Shown here: positions 47,758 to 59,685 of the stretch, one piece after another
How positions within the stretch are numbered: position 1 is the first letter of the stretch
Layout: every line of letters begins with the position of its first letter
Assembly: GCF_000702305.1 (NCBI RefSeq)
Contig: NZ_JNLC01000010.1
Location: 124,001-188,000 of the forward strand
Direction: 5' to 3'
Origin: Allobosea sp. 117
Lineage (GTDB): Bacteria; Pseudomonadota; Alphaproteobacteria; Rhizobiales; Xanthobacteraceae
DNA: 64,000 nucleotides
Notes under the pieces: model-generated
The model's database searches: none
The model's input: only the letters and a program-made list of their open reading frames with translations
What the model was told of the DNA's origin: nothing
Made by a program: the position numbers and the translations under genes

Positions 47758-47806
47758 TCATGTCGATCGGGCGGCCGCCAAGCCGCCCGATACCGTTCCG
47801 AGATGC

Positions 47807-47834
47807 GTCATGCCGGGTTATCCCCCGGCATGAC
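47807..47834 (-). terminator. Hairpin immediately after dnaK
   Basis: An 11-bp perfect stem (GTCATGCCGGG with its complement) and a 6-base loop begin about 23 bp after the dnaK stop. No T tract follows, so termination would be partial. Confidence 0.45.
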
Positions 47835-47856
47835 GGCATTTCGTCGATGAAGCCGG

Positions 47857-49752
<1,896 letters not shown>

Positions 49753-49897
49753 GAATAGTTCTCCTTCCGGCAGGCCGGCCGGGCCTCGCTCAAGCACCCG
49801 GAGGAGAACGGAGATGGCGTTGCCGCCCTGCCGCCGTCCCCCCGGTCCGGCCCCCAAACGATTGGGTACGGCGTGTTTACCGCACGCCGTTCGGGCC

Positions 49898-49928
49898 GGA
49901 TATAGGGGGGCGCGCGGATGCCTGCAAG
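49898..49928 (-). promoter_or_regulatory. Candidate RpoH (sigma32) promoter of dnaK
   Basis: On the minus strand CTTG (49928-49925), an 18-bp spacer and CCTATATCC (49906-49898) fit the alphaproteobacterial heat-shock promoter pattern. Transcription near 49890 would give a leader of roughly 140 bases. No CIRCE inverted repeat was seen. Confidence 0.6.
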
Positions 49929-49933
49929 ACGAT

Positions 49934-49965
49934 CAAACGCAGGAACTTCCAAACGCGGGAACTTC
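49934..49965 (-). repeat. 16-bp tandem repeat adjoining the dnaK promoter
   Basis: Two head-to-tail copies (plus strand CAAACGCAGGAACTTC and CAAACGCGGGAACTTC) differ at one base. They end 5 bp upstream of the putative -35 on the minus strand. The position suits a regulator-binding site; no known regulator is assigned. Confidence 0.75.
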
Positions 49966-50010
49966 GATCCCGTGAAAGAACTTTGCGCGGCGCCGTGGCG
50001 CCGCGCCGCG

Positions 50011-51243
50011 TCAGTGCCCGGTGAAGACCAGCGTCTGGATCGGCAGGATCAGCGCCTGTATCCGCAGCAGCAGCGCATGCACGAGGGCGACGGTGTCGAC
50101 GACGTGCAGCCAGATGCCCTCGAAGAAACCCGCCTCGCCCGACTGCAGCCGGTCGTGGTTGCTGGAATAGGCGTTGGCGACGCAGCTACTGCCGGGCGGC
50201 ACGTTGTCGAGCCCGCCCTTGTAGAGCGGCTCCAGCACCACCGTGATGGTGCCCGGCCGCTGCACCTGCTGGGCGTCGAGGAGCTGCTCGCCGGCGCGGA
50301 ACTGGCCCGCCGCGATGAAGTCCTGCACGTTCGTCACCACCAGCGGGATGACGGTGAAGGGCTTGGAGATGCAGGTCGCCTCGGCGACCATGCCCGGCTT
50401 CATCACCTGGGCCTCGATCTGGCCGAAGCCGGCGATCAGCCGCCCGCGCCCCGCGCCCTCGGGGATCAGCACCCCGGCGGGGCGCATCAGCGGCGTGACG
50501 AAATCGCCGACCTTCAGCGCGAACTGCTCGATATGACCGGCTGTTCCGGCGCGGATGATGGTCTTTCTCAGGTCGACCTCGGCCTGCGCCAGCGCCGCTT
50601 CGGCGCTGGCCTTCTGCGCCGGCAGCAGCGTGCTCAGCCGGGACTGCGCGCCTTCCCTGGCGGCGATCGCCGCCGCCACCGCGCCCTCGCGGCCGTCGAC
50701 CACCCGCTGCAGCCGCTCGATCTCGCGGATCGTCACCGTGTCGCTGTTGCGGGTGCGCAGCTCCTGCTTGACCCGCAATTCGTCGCGCGCCTGTTCCAGC
50801 GACTCGTTGGCCTGCCGGATCTGTCCCTCGGCGGCGGCGATGTCCGACTGCGCCACCACCATCGAGGCGTCCACCTCGGTGATGCGCCGGCGCGCGGTCT
50901 CGATCGCCGTCTCCTCCGACGACGGATCGAGCCGGAAGATCGGCTGCCCCTCTTTCACGACGTCGCTCGGCTGCACGAAGATCTCGACGACGCGCCCGCC
51001 AACCTCCGGCACCAGCGGCACGGTGCGGAAATAGGCCGTCACGGTGCTGGTCGAGGGGTGGTTGTAGAAGATCACGGTGATCAGGCCGATGGTCAGCATG
51101 AGGCAGGCGGTGATGCCCCACCTCAACTCGAACCACACCGAGTAGAGGGTGATCTCCCGGCCAAACCGCTTGCCCTGGACATAGCGGCGATAGAGGTAGT
51201 CCGGGAACACCGTGACCAGCGAGCAGAGCAGCAGCTCAAGCAT
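50011..51243 (-). CDS. HlyD-family periplasmic adaptor/secretion protein
   Basis: A 410-residue membrane fusion protein. N-terminal membrane helix (WGITACLMLTIGLITVIFY, about residues 40-60), then the half-lipoyl region VTAYFRTVPLVPEVGGRVVEI, a long coiled-coil hairpin (about 105-215), and the returning half-lipoyl IRAGTAGHIEQFALKVGD. It resembles the YibH/YiaV-type adaptors found beside a small membrane protein rather than an RND or ABC pump. The overlapping upstream gene fits this pattern. Substrate unknown. ATG at 51243. Confidence 0.85.
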   Translation of the reverse strand: MLELLLCSLVTVFPDYLYRRYVQGKRFGREITLYSVWFELRWGITACLMLTIGLITVIFYNHPSTSTVTAYFRTVPLVPEVGGRVVEIFVQPSDVVKEGQPIFRLDPSSEETAIETARRRITEVDASMVVAQSDIAAAEGQIRQANESLEQARDELRVKQELRTRNSDTVTIREIERLQRVVDGREGAVAAAIAAREGAQSRLSTLLPAQKASAEAALAQAEVDLRKTIIRAGTAGHIEQFALKVGDFVTPLMRPAGVLIPEGAGRGRLIAGFGQIEAQVMKPGMVAEATCISKPFTVIPLVVTNVQDFIAAGQFRAGEQLLDAQQVQRPGTITVVLEPLYKGGLDNVPPGSSCVANAYSSNHDRLQSGEAGFFEGIWLHVVDTVALVHALLLRIQALILPIQTLVFTGH

Positions 51244-51673
51244 GACCGCCCCCCTGTGACGGCGAGACCGGCGGGGCCGCGGGCGGCGCATCGGGCGCCG
51301 GCTCGGCGGAGGACGGCTCCTGCGGGGGCGGCGCCGTGCCGGCGACCACCTCGGCCGCTCCGGCGATGCGGTTCAGCGGCGCCAGGAAATCCGGGATGTC
51401 GATGAAGGCCAGCAGCAGCGCGATCACCCAGAACATGTGGACATGGGTGAACAGCGCGAGCAGGCACAGCACCGCGACGATCTCGAACTGCAGCTTCTTG
51501 CCCTTATGGGCCATCCGCTCGGGCAGCGAGTGCAGACGCAGGAACAGCACGCCGGTGAGCAGCACGCCGCCGATCAGGAGGATGGCGGCGACGACCATCA
51601 GGACATCGGTACTGCCCGGCGGGGTGATGAAGAACGGCAGCGCGTGGTTGGCTGCTTCATGCGGCGGGATCAC
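51236..51673 (-). CDS. Small inner-membrane protein paired with HlyD (YiaW/YibI-like)
   Basis: A 145-residue membrane protein with helices at about 24-46 (VLMVVAAILLIGGVLLTGVLF) and 64-92 (IVAVLCLLALFTHVHMFWVIALLLAF), joined by a basic loop LPERMAHKGKK. A Pro/Ala-rich cytoplasmic or periplasmic tail follows. Size, topology and overlap (8 bp) with an HlyD gene recall the DUF3302 proteins YiaW and YibI of enterobacteria. That comparison is by layout and general resemblance only. Confidence 0.65.
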   Translation of the reverse strand: MIPPHEAANHALPFFITPPGSTDVLMVVAAILLIGGVLLTGVLFLRLHSLPERMAHKGKKLQFEIVAVLCLLALFTHVHMFWVIALLLAFIDIPDFLAPLNRIAGAAEVVAGTAPPPQEPSSAEPAPDAPPAAPPVSPSQGGGHA

Positions 51674-51783
51674 GATGTTCCCCTGTGGCGACCGATCCCC
51701 GGAGCGGCGCGGGGCCGCGTGCCGGTAAATTAAGGGGGCGGCCGGCGGCCGTAAAGCCGACCGATGACCACCATCCCATCTTA

Positions 51784-51886
51784 AAGCATGTTCCGCGAAA
51801 GTTGGAGGCCTTTTGCGATGAGGGCATGCTCCAACCTATTGAGTCGAGGCGCTTTCCTGCCGATCAGGCGGCCTCGCCCGATCGGA
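51784..51886 (+). repeat. Dispersed 100-bp palindromic element, copy 2
   Basis: Begins AAGCATGTTCCGCGAAAGTT and closes with CGATCAGGCGGCCTCGCCCGA. It aligns nearly end to end with copy 1 in opposite orientation, with scattered substitutions. It occupies the gap between the YiaW-like gene and the TIM-barrel gene, whose stop (51895) it nearly touches. Confidence 0.85.
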
Positions 51887-51894
51887 CGGGGACT

Positions 51895-52833
51895 CTAGCC
51901 GGCCTCCTGCATGGCCGCCGGCGCCTCGGCGCGGAAGCGGTCGGCGAGCGCGCGCAGCACCGGCACCTGGTCGCCGAGCTCGCGCCAGTGGCGCGGGTTC
52001 AGCTCCATGATCGCGGTGGTGTCGGGCGGCAGCGGGCAGGCAGCGGTGACCGCCTCCCAGTCGATGCCGCCCCAGCCGAGCGGCAGGTGCAGGTCGCCCT
52101 CGCCGAAGGCTACCGCCTCGGCCGGGTCGAAGGTCCACAGGTCGGAAGGCCGGCCATAGGAATCGTGCAGGTGGAGGTGCCGCGCGAAGGGCGCCAGCGC
52201 CGCCAGCTCGGCGATCGGGTCCAGCCGGGCGTCGGTGCAGCGGATGAAGGCGTGGCTGAAGTCGATGGTGGCGCGCACCGCCGCGTGGTCGATCGCCGCC
52301 AGCTCGCCGGCGAGCTTGGCCGGCGTCGCCGTCTCGCGCACCTCGCCGAAGCGGAACACGTTCTCGACGCACAGCGTCACCCCGGCGGCCTCGGCCTTGT
52401 CGCCGGCGCGGGCGAGCGCCTCCCGCTGGCGGGAATAGGCCACCTCGATGTCGCCGGTCTCGATGCGCACCAGACCGGTGTGCATGACGAGGTTGCGGGC
52501 GCCGATCGCGGCGGTGATCTCGATGCTCGCCGCCAGCACCGCCTCGTGCCGGGGCAGGCGCTCGGGTACGTCCATCAGGTTGATGGCGAGCGGCCCGTGT
52601 ACCGTATAGCCGAAGGGCCGTCCCTTGAGCGCGCGCTCAAGGTCCTTCAGCCGCGCCTCGAGCACCCGGCCGGAGACGATCAGGTGCCACGCATAGACCG
52701 GCAGCTCCACGACGTCGACGCCGAGCGCCTCCGCCTCGTCGAGCGCCGGGCCGAGATCGTCGAATTCGGGGCTGCCTTCACGAAGGGAGTAACCAACGGC
52801 GCGAATCGGGGAGATCGGTGCGTGCATCTGCAT
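51895..52833 (-). CDS. Sugar phosphate isomerase/epimerase family TIM-barrel protein
   Basis: A 312-residue xylose-isomerase-like (AP endonuclease 2 fold) protein. Candidate metal ligands appear in order: LCVENVFRF (Glu), ATIDFSHAF (Asp, His), HLHLHDSYG (His, Asp) and AIMELNPRHW (Glu), matching the usual layout of this divalent-metal family. Members isomerise or epimerise sugars, inosose or hydroxypyruvate; no neighbour narrows the substrate. ATG at 52833, with a second in-frame ATG two codons later. Confidence 0.82.
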   Translation of the reverse strand: MQMHAPISPIRAVGYSLREGSPEFDDLGPALDEAEALGVDVVELPVYAWHLIVSGRVLEARLKDLERALKGRPFGYTVHGPLAINLMDVPERLPRHEAVLAASIEITAAIGARNLVMHTGLVRIETGDIEVAYSRQREALARAGDKAEAAGVTLCVENVFRFGEVRETATPAKLAGELAAIDHAAVRATIDFSHAFIRCTDARLDPIAELAALAPFARHLHLHDSYGRPSDLWTFDPAEAVAFGEGDLHLPLGWGGIDWEAVTAACPLPPDTTAIMELNPRHWRELGDQVPVLRALADRFRAEAPAAMQEAG

Positions 52834-53041
52834 CGAGCGTCTGTCCTGTCAGGTTGGCCGCCCGCAACGGGCAAAAGCGGCGCGCGAGGTGCTGCCGAGA
52901 TGGGTGCAAGGCAGCACGGGGACGGTGGCAGGCGGGAAGGCGCGACAGGCGCGGCCCGGCCACGGCGGGATCATGCGTGCGCCACGTTTATGGCACACGG
53001 ATTACACATTGCCACCCTGCCGCAGCGTCACCCCGCGGAAT

Positions 53042-53479
53042 TCAGGCCTCCGACGTCATCCAGCCAAGCACCGCGCCCTCGGCGTCCTTGACGATGGCGA
53101 TGCGCCCGACCTCCGGCACGTCGAAGGGCCGGCGCAGCACGATGCCGCCGGCCTCCTCGACCAGCGCGACCCGCGCATCGACGTCGTCGACCTCGACATA
53201 GGCGAGCCAATGCGCCGGCAGCCCGTCGAACTCCGGGCTCGACAGCGGGAAGATGCCGCCGACCGTCTCCTCGCCCATGCTGGCGATCCAGTAGGTGCCC
53301 ATCGGGATCTCCATGGGCTCGAAGGTCCAGCCGAAGACGCGGGCGTAGAACGCCTTGGCGGCCTCGACGTCCCAGCTATTCAGCTCGTTCCAGACGAAGC
53401 TGCCATGGGCGTCCACCTCGTCCTCGTCCGGCACGCTGTCCTCGCGGGCGTCGTCTTCACGAGCGTCGTCGTCCTGCAT
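53042..53479 (-). CDS. VOC (glyoxalase/bleomycin-resistance fold) protein
   Basis: A 145-residue protein with an acidic N-terminal extension (MQDDDAREDDARED) and one VOC domain: FVWNELNSWDVEAAKAFYAR, VFGWTFEPM, AHWLAYVEVDDVDARVA and AIVKDAEGAVLGWM. This is the two-beta-alpha-beta-beta-beta pattern of the GlxI-like family that includes CFP-30B proteins. Metal ligands and substrate are uncertain. The ATG at 53479 is preferred because the frame upstream is arginine-rich and unlikely. It is divergent from the fzlA-like gene. Confidence 0.82.
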   Translation of the reverse strand: MQDDDAREDDAREDSVPDEDEVDAHGSFVWNELNSWDVEAAKAFYARVFGWTFEPMEIPMGTYWIASMGEETVGGIFPLSSPEFDGLPAHWLAYVEVDDVDARVALVEEAGGIVLRRPFDVPEVGRIAIVKDAEGAVLGWMTSEA

Positions 53480-53705
53480 GTGGGCCTCCTGCGCGTGATG
53501 CCGTTTTCGGCTGCGCGGGGAGCCTAGCGGCAAAACGCGACATTTCCGCATCGCTGCCGCCGCGCCATGCGTGATCCCCCGCATTCCGGCATGCCTTGTT
53601 CGCGCCGCGATGGCTTGCGATGTCACGCGAAGCCATCTAGACCGGTCGTGCCGGCCACACGTCGTCCATGTCGGACCGCCTGTCGCCGCCAATATCCCCC
53701 GAGCG

Positions 53706-54391
53706 ATGCATCTCCATCATCATCCTTTCTGTCCGCATTCCCGTTTCATTCGCCTCGCCTTTGGCGAGTATGGAGGCGAGCCTGCACTGGTGGAGGAGCG
53801 GGTATGGGAGCGCCGCCCGGAATTCCTGCGGCTCGATCCGGCGGGCGCCACGCCGGTGCTGGTGGAGGATGACGGCCTCGTCGTTCCGGGCGCCGGCCTG
53901 ATCGCCGAATATCTCGACGAGATCGCCGGCGCGGCGCTGGGCGACCGCCGGCTGCTGCCGGCCGACCAGCCCGGACGCATCGAGGTGCGCCGCCTGTCGA
54001 GCTGGTTCAACGACAAGTTCTTCGCCGAGGTCTCCGAGCCGCTGGTGCGCGAGAAGGTCTACAAGCGCTTCATGCCGCGCGAGGCCGGCGGCGGGCCGCC
54101 CGACATGGTGGCGATCCGCGCCGCCCGTGCCAATATCCGCTATCATCTGCATTATATCGGCTGGCTTCTGAAGGCGCGGAACTGGATCGCCGGCGATCGG
54201 CTCACCTATGCCGATCTCGCGGCGGCGGCGCATATCTCCTGTGTGGACTATCTGGGCGACGTGCCTTGGGACGAGGACGAGACGGCGAAAAACTGGTACG
54301 CGCGGATCAAGTCGCGGCCGAGCTTCCGGCCGCTGCTCGCGGTTACCATGGCCGGCATGCCGCCGGCGGCGAGCTACGCCGACCTGGACTT

Positions 54392-54395
<4 letters not shown>
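53706..54395 (+). CDS. fzlA: FzlA-like glutathione S-transferase fold protein
   Basis: A 229-residue GST-fold protein. The thioredoxin-like half begins MHLHHHPFCPHSRFIRLAF and has ATPVLVEDDGLVVPG and IAEYLDE. The helical half has RVLxWFN-like RRLSSWFNDKFFAEV, then NWIAGDRLTYADLAAAAH, DYLGDVPWDEDE and WYARIKSRPSFRPLL, ending YADLDF. This pattern matches my memory of alphaproteobacterial FzlA, an essential FtsZ-binding division factor with a GST fold that lacks normal GST activity in Caulobacter. Placement upstream of queG fits. A conventional GST is the alternative. Confidence 0.72.
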
Positions 54396-55513
<1,118 letters not shown>

Positions 55514-55523
55514 GACATCCGAG

Positions 55524-56372
55524 ATGACGACCCTCCTCTGCCTCGGCTACGGCTATTGCGCCGCCCGCTTCGTCGCCCTGCACGGCGCCGGCCATGCGCG
55601 CATCCTCGGCTCGACGCGCGGCGAGGGGCGCTCGGCCGACAGCGTCGAATTGCTCGGAACCGGTTCGCCCGCCTTCGCCGCCGCGCTCGGGGAGGCCGAC
55701 GTGCTGCTGGTCTCGGCGCCGCCGGACGAGGGCGGCGACGCCTTCCTGCGCGACCATGCCGAGCGCATTGCCGCCGCCGGCCGCAGGGGCTCCATCGTCT
55801 ATCTCTCCACCATCGGCGTCTATGGCGACAGCGGCGGCCTCCTGATCGACGAGGGTGCGCCGCTCGCCGCCACGAGCCCGCGCGGCCGGCGGCGCATCGA
55901 GGCGGAGGCCGCCTGGCGGGCGCTCGGCGCGCGCGCCGGCCGCCCGGTCGCGGTGCTGCGGCTCGGCGGCATCTATGGGCCGGGGCGCAACGCGGTTCAG
56001 GACATCCGCGACGGCGACGCGCACTGCATCGTGCGCGAGGGGCAATTCTTCAACCGCATCCATGTCGACGATATCGCCGACGCCATCGCCGCCGCGATCG
56101 CGCGCGGCTTCGACGGCACGGTGAACGTCGTCGACGACGAGCCCGCCGCCGCCTGCGCCCCCGTGCGCTTCGCCGCCGCGCTGCTCGGCGTGCCGCCGCC
56201 GCCCGCCGTGCCCTACGAGATCGCGGCCGCGTCGATGTCGCCGATGGCACGCTCCTTCTGGGCCGACAATCGCCGCGTCAGCAACCGCCGGCTTCATGAC
56301 GCGCTCGGTCTCGCGCTCCGCTACCCCACCTATCGCGAGGGGCTGGCCGCGCTGTTCGCCGCCGGCGCCTGA
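55524..56372 (+). CDS. NAD-dependent epimerase/SDR-like protein
   Basis: A 282-residue extended-SDR-like protein. The N-terminal Rossmann strand LLCLGYGYCAARF shows a GxGxxA-type loop. It continues with VLLVSAPPDEGGD, YLSTIGVYGD, VLRLGGIYGPGRN and FFNRIHVDDIADAIAAAI, as in the YeeZ/NAD-epimerase group found next to queG in many alphaproteobacteria. The YxxxK catalytic pair is not obvious, so activity is uncertain. It starts 10 bp after queG and is probably cotranscribed with it. Confidence 0.83.
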   Translation: MTTLLCLGYGYCAARFVALHGAGHARILGSTRGEGRSADSVELLGTGSPAFAAALGEADVLLVSAPPDEGGDAFLRDHAERIAAAGRRGSIVYLSTIGVYGDSGGLLIDEGAPLAATSPRGRRRIEAEAAWRALGARAGRPVAVLRLGGIYGPGRNAVQDIRDGDAHCIVREGQFFNRIHVDDIADAIAAAIARGFDGTVNVVDDEPAAACAPVRFAAALLGVPPPPAVPYEIAAASMSPMARSFWADNRRVSNRRLHDALGLALRYPTYREGLAALFAAGA

Positions 56373-56379
56373 GATATTC

Positions 56380-56408
56380 CGGCAAGCTTTTGCCGTAGCA
56401 GGACTTTT
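56380..56408 (+). terminator. Weak intrinsic terminator after the SDR gene
   Basis: CGGCAA-GCTT-TTGCCG (6-bp stem) is followed 8 bases later by TTTTT. It sits just after the SDR stop and before the type I secretion genes. Confidence 0.4.
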
Positions 56409-56562
56409 TGATTATCGGCCGAAACTGGCGCTGAACTGTTTCGTGTTCTGGCGGATGCTCGACTCGTCGCCGCGTGCATCCTAGAATATCCGCTTCTGGG
56501 GGTTGCGGGCTTGACGGTGTTGCGGGCGGCAGCCGTCGGGAAGCCGCGAGGCGGAGCGCGGC

Positions 56563-58365
56563 ATGACGCTTTGGCAGCGCGTATCGGAGTGTCGGTCCGC
56601 ATTCGCTGCGGTGGCCGTGACCTCTGGCGTGGTCAACATCCTCTATCTGACCGCGTCGATCTTCATGATGCAGGTCTATGACCGGGTGCTCGGCAGCCAG
56701 AGCATCCCGACGCTGATCGCGCTCTCGCTCTTCGCCGTCGCCGCCTATCTCTTCCAGGGCGTGCTCGACATGCTGCGCCAGCGCATGATCGCGCGCATCG
56801 CCGAGCATGTGGAGGAGGGCGTGGCGCCGGAGCTGTGCCGCATCCTCGTCGTGCCGCCCGGCATCGCCGGTGCCCAGCGCCCGGACATCGGGCGCGGGCA
56901 GGAGACGCTGCAGCTCTTCCGCGACCTCGACGCGGTGCGCGGCTTCGCGGTCGGCGGCGGCATGCTCGCCATCCTCGACGCGCCGTGGATGCCGATCTAC
57001 CTCGCCTTCCTGTTCTTCCTCAGCCCGCTGCTCGGCTGGACCTGCATTGCCGGCGCGGTGGTGCTGACCGTCCTGGCGGTGATCACCGAGCTCAGCGTGC
57101 GCGCGCCCGCCCGCGCCTCCGCCGAGCAGCTCTCCGAGCGCAACCAGCTCGCCGAGGGCGCGCAGCATGGCGCCGAGGTGATCCGCGCCATGGGGATGGG
57201 CGGCGCGATCATCGAGCGCTGGCAGCGCCTCAACGCCGGCTATCTCGACCTGCAGCGCCGCGCCCATGACCGCAGCGGCGGGCTCGCCGCCGCCTCGCGC
57301 TCGCTGCGCTACGTGCTGCAATCGACCATCCTCGGCCTTGCCGCCTATCTCGCCGTGCGCGGCGAGATCAGCGCCGGCTCGATCGTCACCTCGACCATCC
57401 TCGCCGCCCGCGCGCTCTCCCCGGTCGACCAGTCGATTGTCCACTGGCGCGGCTTCCTCGCCGCCCGGCGCGGCTGGGCACGGCTCTCCGCCGTGCTGAA
57501 GGCGGCCGCCCGTCCGCCGGCGCCGCTTGCACTGCCGGCACCGAAGCGCGACCTGAAGGTCGAGCAGCTCTTCGTCGGCGCGGCGGGACGCGCGACGCCG
57601 ATCGTCTCCAATATCAGCGTCACCGTGCCGGCGGGCTCGGCGCTCGGCATCGTCGGGCCCTCCGCCTCCGGCAAGTCGACGCTCGCCGGCGCGCTGGTCG
57701 GCGTGCGGCGCGGCCTCAAGGGCCGCATCCTGATCGACGGCGCGCCGCTGGAGCAGTGGGACGCCGAGCTGCTCGGCCGCCATGTCGGCTATCTGCCGCA
57801 GGACGTGCAGCTCTTCGACGGCACCATCCGCGAGAACATCAGCCGCTTCGCCGCCAATCCCTCGCCCGCCGCCATCATCGAGGCGGCCGAGGCGGCCGAC
57901 TTCCACCGGCACATCCTCGACATGCCGGCCGGCTACGACACCCGCATCGGCCGCGGCGGCTGTTTCCTCTCCACCGGCCAGCGCCAGCGCCTCGGCCTCG
58001 CCCGGGCGCTCTATGGCGACCCCTTCCTCGTCGTGCTCGACGAGCCCAACGCCAATCTCGACGCCGAGGGCGAGCAGGCAGTGAGCAACGCCATCGCCAG
58101 GGTGCGCGCGCGCGGCGGCATCGTTGTCGTCATCGCTCATCGGCCGAGCGTGCTGCAGTCGGTTGACCTCGTCCTGGTGCTGCGCAACGGCGAGGTCGCC
58201 GCCTGCGGGCCGCGCGACGACATCGTGCGGCGCGGCCCGGTCAGCGTCGTGCGCAACGCGCCGCGCCCCGAGATCACCACCGCCGAGGCGGTGAAGCCCG
58301 ATCCGGCGCGGCTCCAGCCGGCAACGGCCGCCGATCCGTCCGGCGCGGCGCCGCTCGAAGCCTGA
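56563..58365 (+). CDS. Type I secretion system ATPase/permease (PrsD/HlyB-like)
   Basis: The 600-residue inner-membrane ABC exporter of a type I secretion system. Its membrane domain (about 20-310) has LYLTASIFMMQVYDRVLGSQS at the start, characteristic of the PrtD/PrsD family. The C-terminal ATPase has Walker A GPSASGKSTLAGAL (near 366), PQDVQLFDGTIRENI, a slightly altered signature LSTGQRQRLGLARAL and Walker B LVVLDEPNANLD. There is no C39-like N-terminal domain. It powers one-step export of leaderless proteins with the HlyD partner 12 bp downstream and an outer-membrane TolC not seen here. Confidence 0.95.
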   Translation: MTLWQRVSECRSAFAAVAVTSGVVNILYLTASIFMMQVYDRVLGSQSIPTLIALSLFAVAAYLFQGVLDMLRQRMIARIAEHVEEGVAPELCRILVVPPGIAGAQRPDIGRGQETLQLFRDLDAVRGFAVGGGMLAILDAPWMPIYLAFLFFLSPLLGWTCIAGAVVLTVLAVITELSVRAPARASAEQLSERNQLAEGAQHGAEVIRAMGMGGAIIERWQRLNAGYLDLQRRAHDRSGGLAAASRSLRYVLQSTILGLAAYLAVRGEISAGSIVTSTILAARALSPVDQSIVHWRGFLAARRGWARLSAVLKAAARPPAPLALPAPKRDLKVEQLFVGAAGRATPIVSNISVTVPAGSALGIVGPSASGKSTLAGALVGVRRGLKGRILIDGAPLEQWDAELLGRHVGYLPQDVQLFDGTIRENISRFAANPSPAAIIEAAEAADFHRHILDMPAGYDTRIGRGGCFLSTGQRQRLGLARALYGDPFLVVLDEPNANLDAEGEQAVSNAIARVRARGGIVVVIAHRPSVLQSVDLVLVLRNGEVAACGPRDDIVRRGPVSVVRNAPRPEITTAEAVKPDPARLQPATAADPSGAAPLEA

Positions 58366-58377
58366 CGGAGGCAGAAC

Positions 58378-59685
58378 ATGGCATCCCGCTCCGCGCTCGC
58401 CTCGCTCAACCGCCTCGTCCTCGCGGCCGGCGCCGCCATCTTCCTGTTCGGCGGCGGCGCGGTCGCCTGGGCGCTCTTGCAGCCGCTCTCCGGCGCCGTC
58501 ATCGCCAACGGCGTGGTGGCGGTGGAGAGCGCGGTGAAGAAGGTGCAGCCCCCGACTGGCGGCGTGGTGCGGCGCATCGCGGTGACCGAGGGCATGCATG
58601 TGGCGCCCGGCGACGTGCTGATCGAGATCGACGACACGAGCGCGCGCATCAACCTCGCCATCGTGCAGAACGACCTCAGGGCCGCGCAGGCGCGCCTCGC
58701 CCGGCTGGCCGCCGAGCGCGACGACAAGTTCGAGATCACCTTCCCCGCCGAGCTCGTCGCCGATGCGCAGACGAGCGCGGATACCCGCTCCGTGCTCGCC
58801 GACGAGGCACATGTGCTGAAGACCCGGCTCGACAACCGGCACGGCCAGAAGGAGCAGCTTGGCGAGCGCATCCAGCAGCTCGAGCAGCGCATCGAGGGGC
58901 TGGTCGTCGAGCGCGAGGCGCTCGAGAAGCAGCGCCAGCTCGCCACCGAGGAACTCGCCGAGCTGCAGGACCTGATCGACCAGAAGCTGGTCCGCCGCGC
59001 CCGCGTCAGCGAGCTGCAGCGCGAGCTGATCAAGCTCGACGGCTCGATCGGCTCGTCGATCGCGCAGATCGCCGAATCGCGCGGCCGGCAGACCGAGATC
59101 CGGATGCAGATCCTCGGCCTCGACCAGGACGCCGCCCGCGACGTCGCTAAGGAGATCCGCGAGGTCGAGACCGAGGCGCGTGACCTCACCGAGAAGCGCG
59201 CCGCCGCGCTCGATCAGTTGCAGAAGTCGGTCATCCGCGCGCCGGAGGCGGGCATGGTGCACCAGCTCGCGGTGCACACGGTCGGCGGCGTGGTCAATCC
59301 CGGCGAGGTGCTGATGCAGATCGTGCCGAACGCCGACCAGCTCATCATCGAGGCCCGCATCCGCCCGATCGACATCGACCATGTGCGCATGGGGCAGGAC
59401 ACAAGGCTCGTCTTCTCCGCCTTCGCCCGCAAGCGCCGCGGCGAGGTGTTCGGGACCGTGTTCCGCGTCGCCGGCGACCTTTCCCGCGACGAGCGCGGCG
59501 CCGAGCCGCCCTATTACGCCGTCGGGATCCGGCTGCGGCCGGACGATCCGAACCTGCCGGCGGACGAGCCGCTGGTGCCCGGCATGCCGGTCGAGGTCTA
59601 CATCCAGACCGGCGAGCGCACCGTCGCCGACTACCTCGTCAAGCCGCTCGCCCAGCAGATCGGGCGCGCCATGCGCGAAGACTGA
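58378..59685 (+). CDS. Type I secretion membrane fusion protein (HlyD/PrsE-like)
   Basis: The 435-residue periplasmic adaptor of the exporter encoded just upstream. One N-terminal membrane helix (LVLAAGAAIFLFGGGAVAWALL), first half-lipoyl KKVQPPTGGVVRRIAV, long coiled-coil (about 95-280), then IRAPEAGMVHQLAVHTVGGVV and a beta-barrel domain ending VADYLVKPLAQQIGRAMRED. The pattern RIRPIDIDHVRMGQDTRLVF is typical of the PrtE/PrsE/HlyD family. It bridges the ABC ATPase to TolC. Confidence 0.95.
   Translation: MASRSALASLNRLVLAAGAAIFLFGGGAVAWALLQPLSGAVIANGVVAVESAVKKVQPPTGGVVRRIAVTEGMHVAPGDVLIEIDDTSARINLAIVQNDLRAAQARLARLAAERDDKFEITFPAELVADAQTSADTRSVLADEAHVLKTRLDNRHGQKEQLGERIQQLEQRIEGLVVEREALEKQRQLATEELAELQDLIDQKLVRRARVSELQRELIKLDGSIGSSIAQIAESRGRQTEIRMQILGLDQDAARDVAKEIREVETEARDLTEKRAAALDQLQKSVIRAPEAGMVHQLAVHTVGGVVNPGEVLMQIVPNADQLIIEARIRPIDIDHVRMGQDTRLVFSAFARKRRGEVFGTVFRVAGDLSRDERGAEPPYYAVGIRLRPDDPNLPADEPLVPGMPVEVYIQTGERTVADYLVKPLAQQIGRAMRED

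Larger units (their letters stand above)
47557..47856. other. 300-bp dnaK-dnaJ intergenic region rich in palindromes
   Basis: No gene is seen. It contains one copy of a 100-bp dispersed element (47658-47757) and an 8-bp palindrome CGGGCGGC/GCCGCCCG (about 47768-47789). An 11-bp hairpin GTCATGCCGGG/CCCGGCATGAC (47807-47834) lies just after the dnaK stop. These could terminate, attenuate or stabilise dnaK mRNA, making dnaJ less abundant than dnaK. Confidence 0.7.

Noticed and set aside
49753-50010. CIRCE/HrcA operator before dnaK
   Set aside because: The TTAGCACTC-N9-GAGTGCTAA inverted repeat is absent; the repeats present are direct and different.
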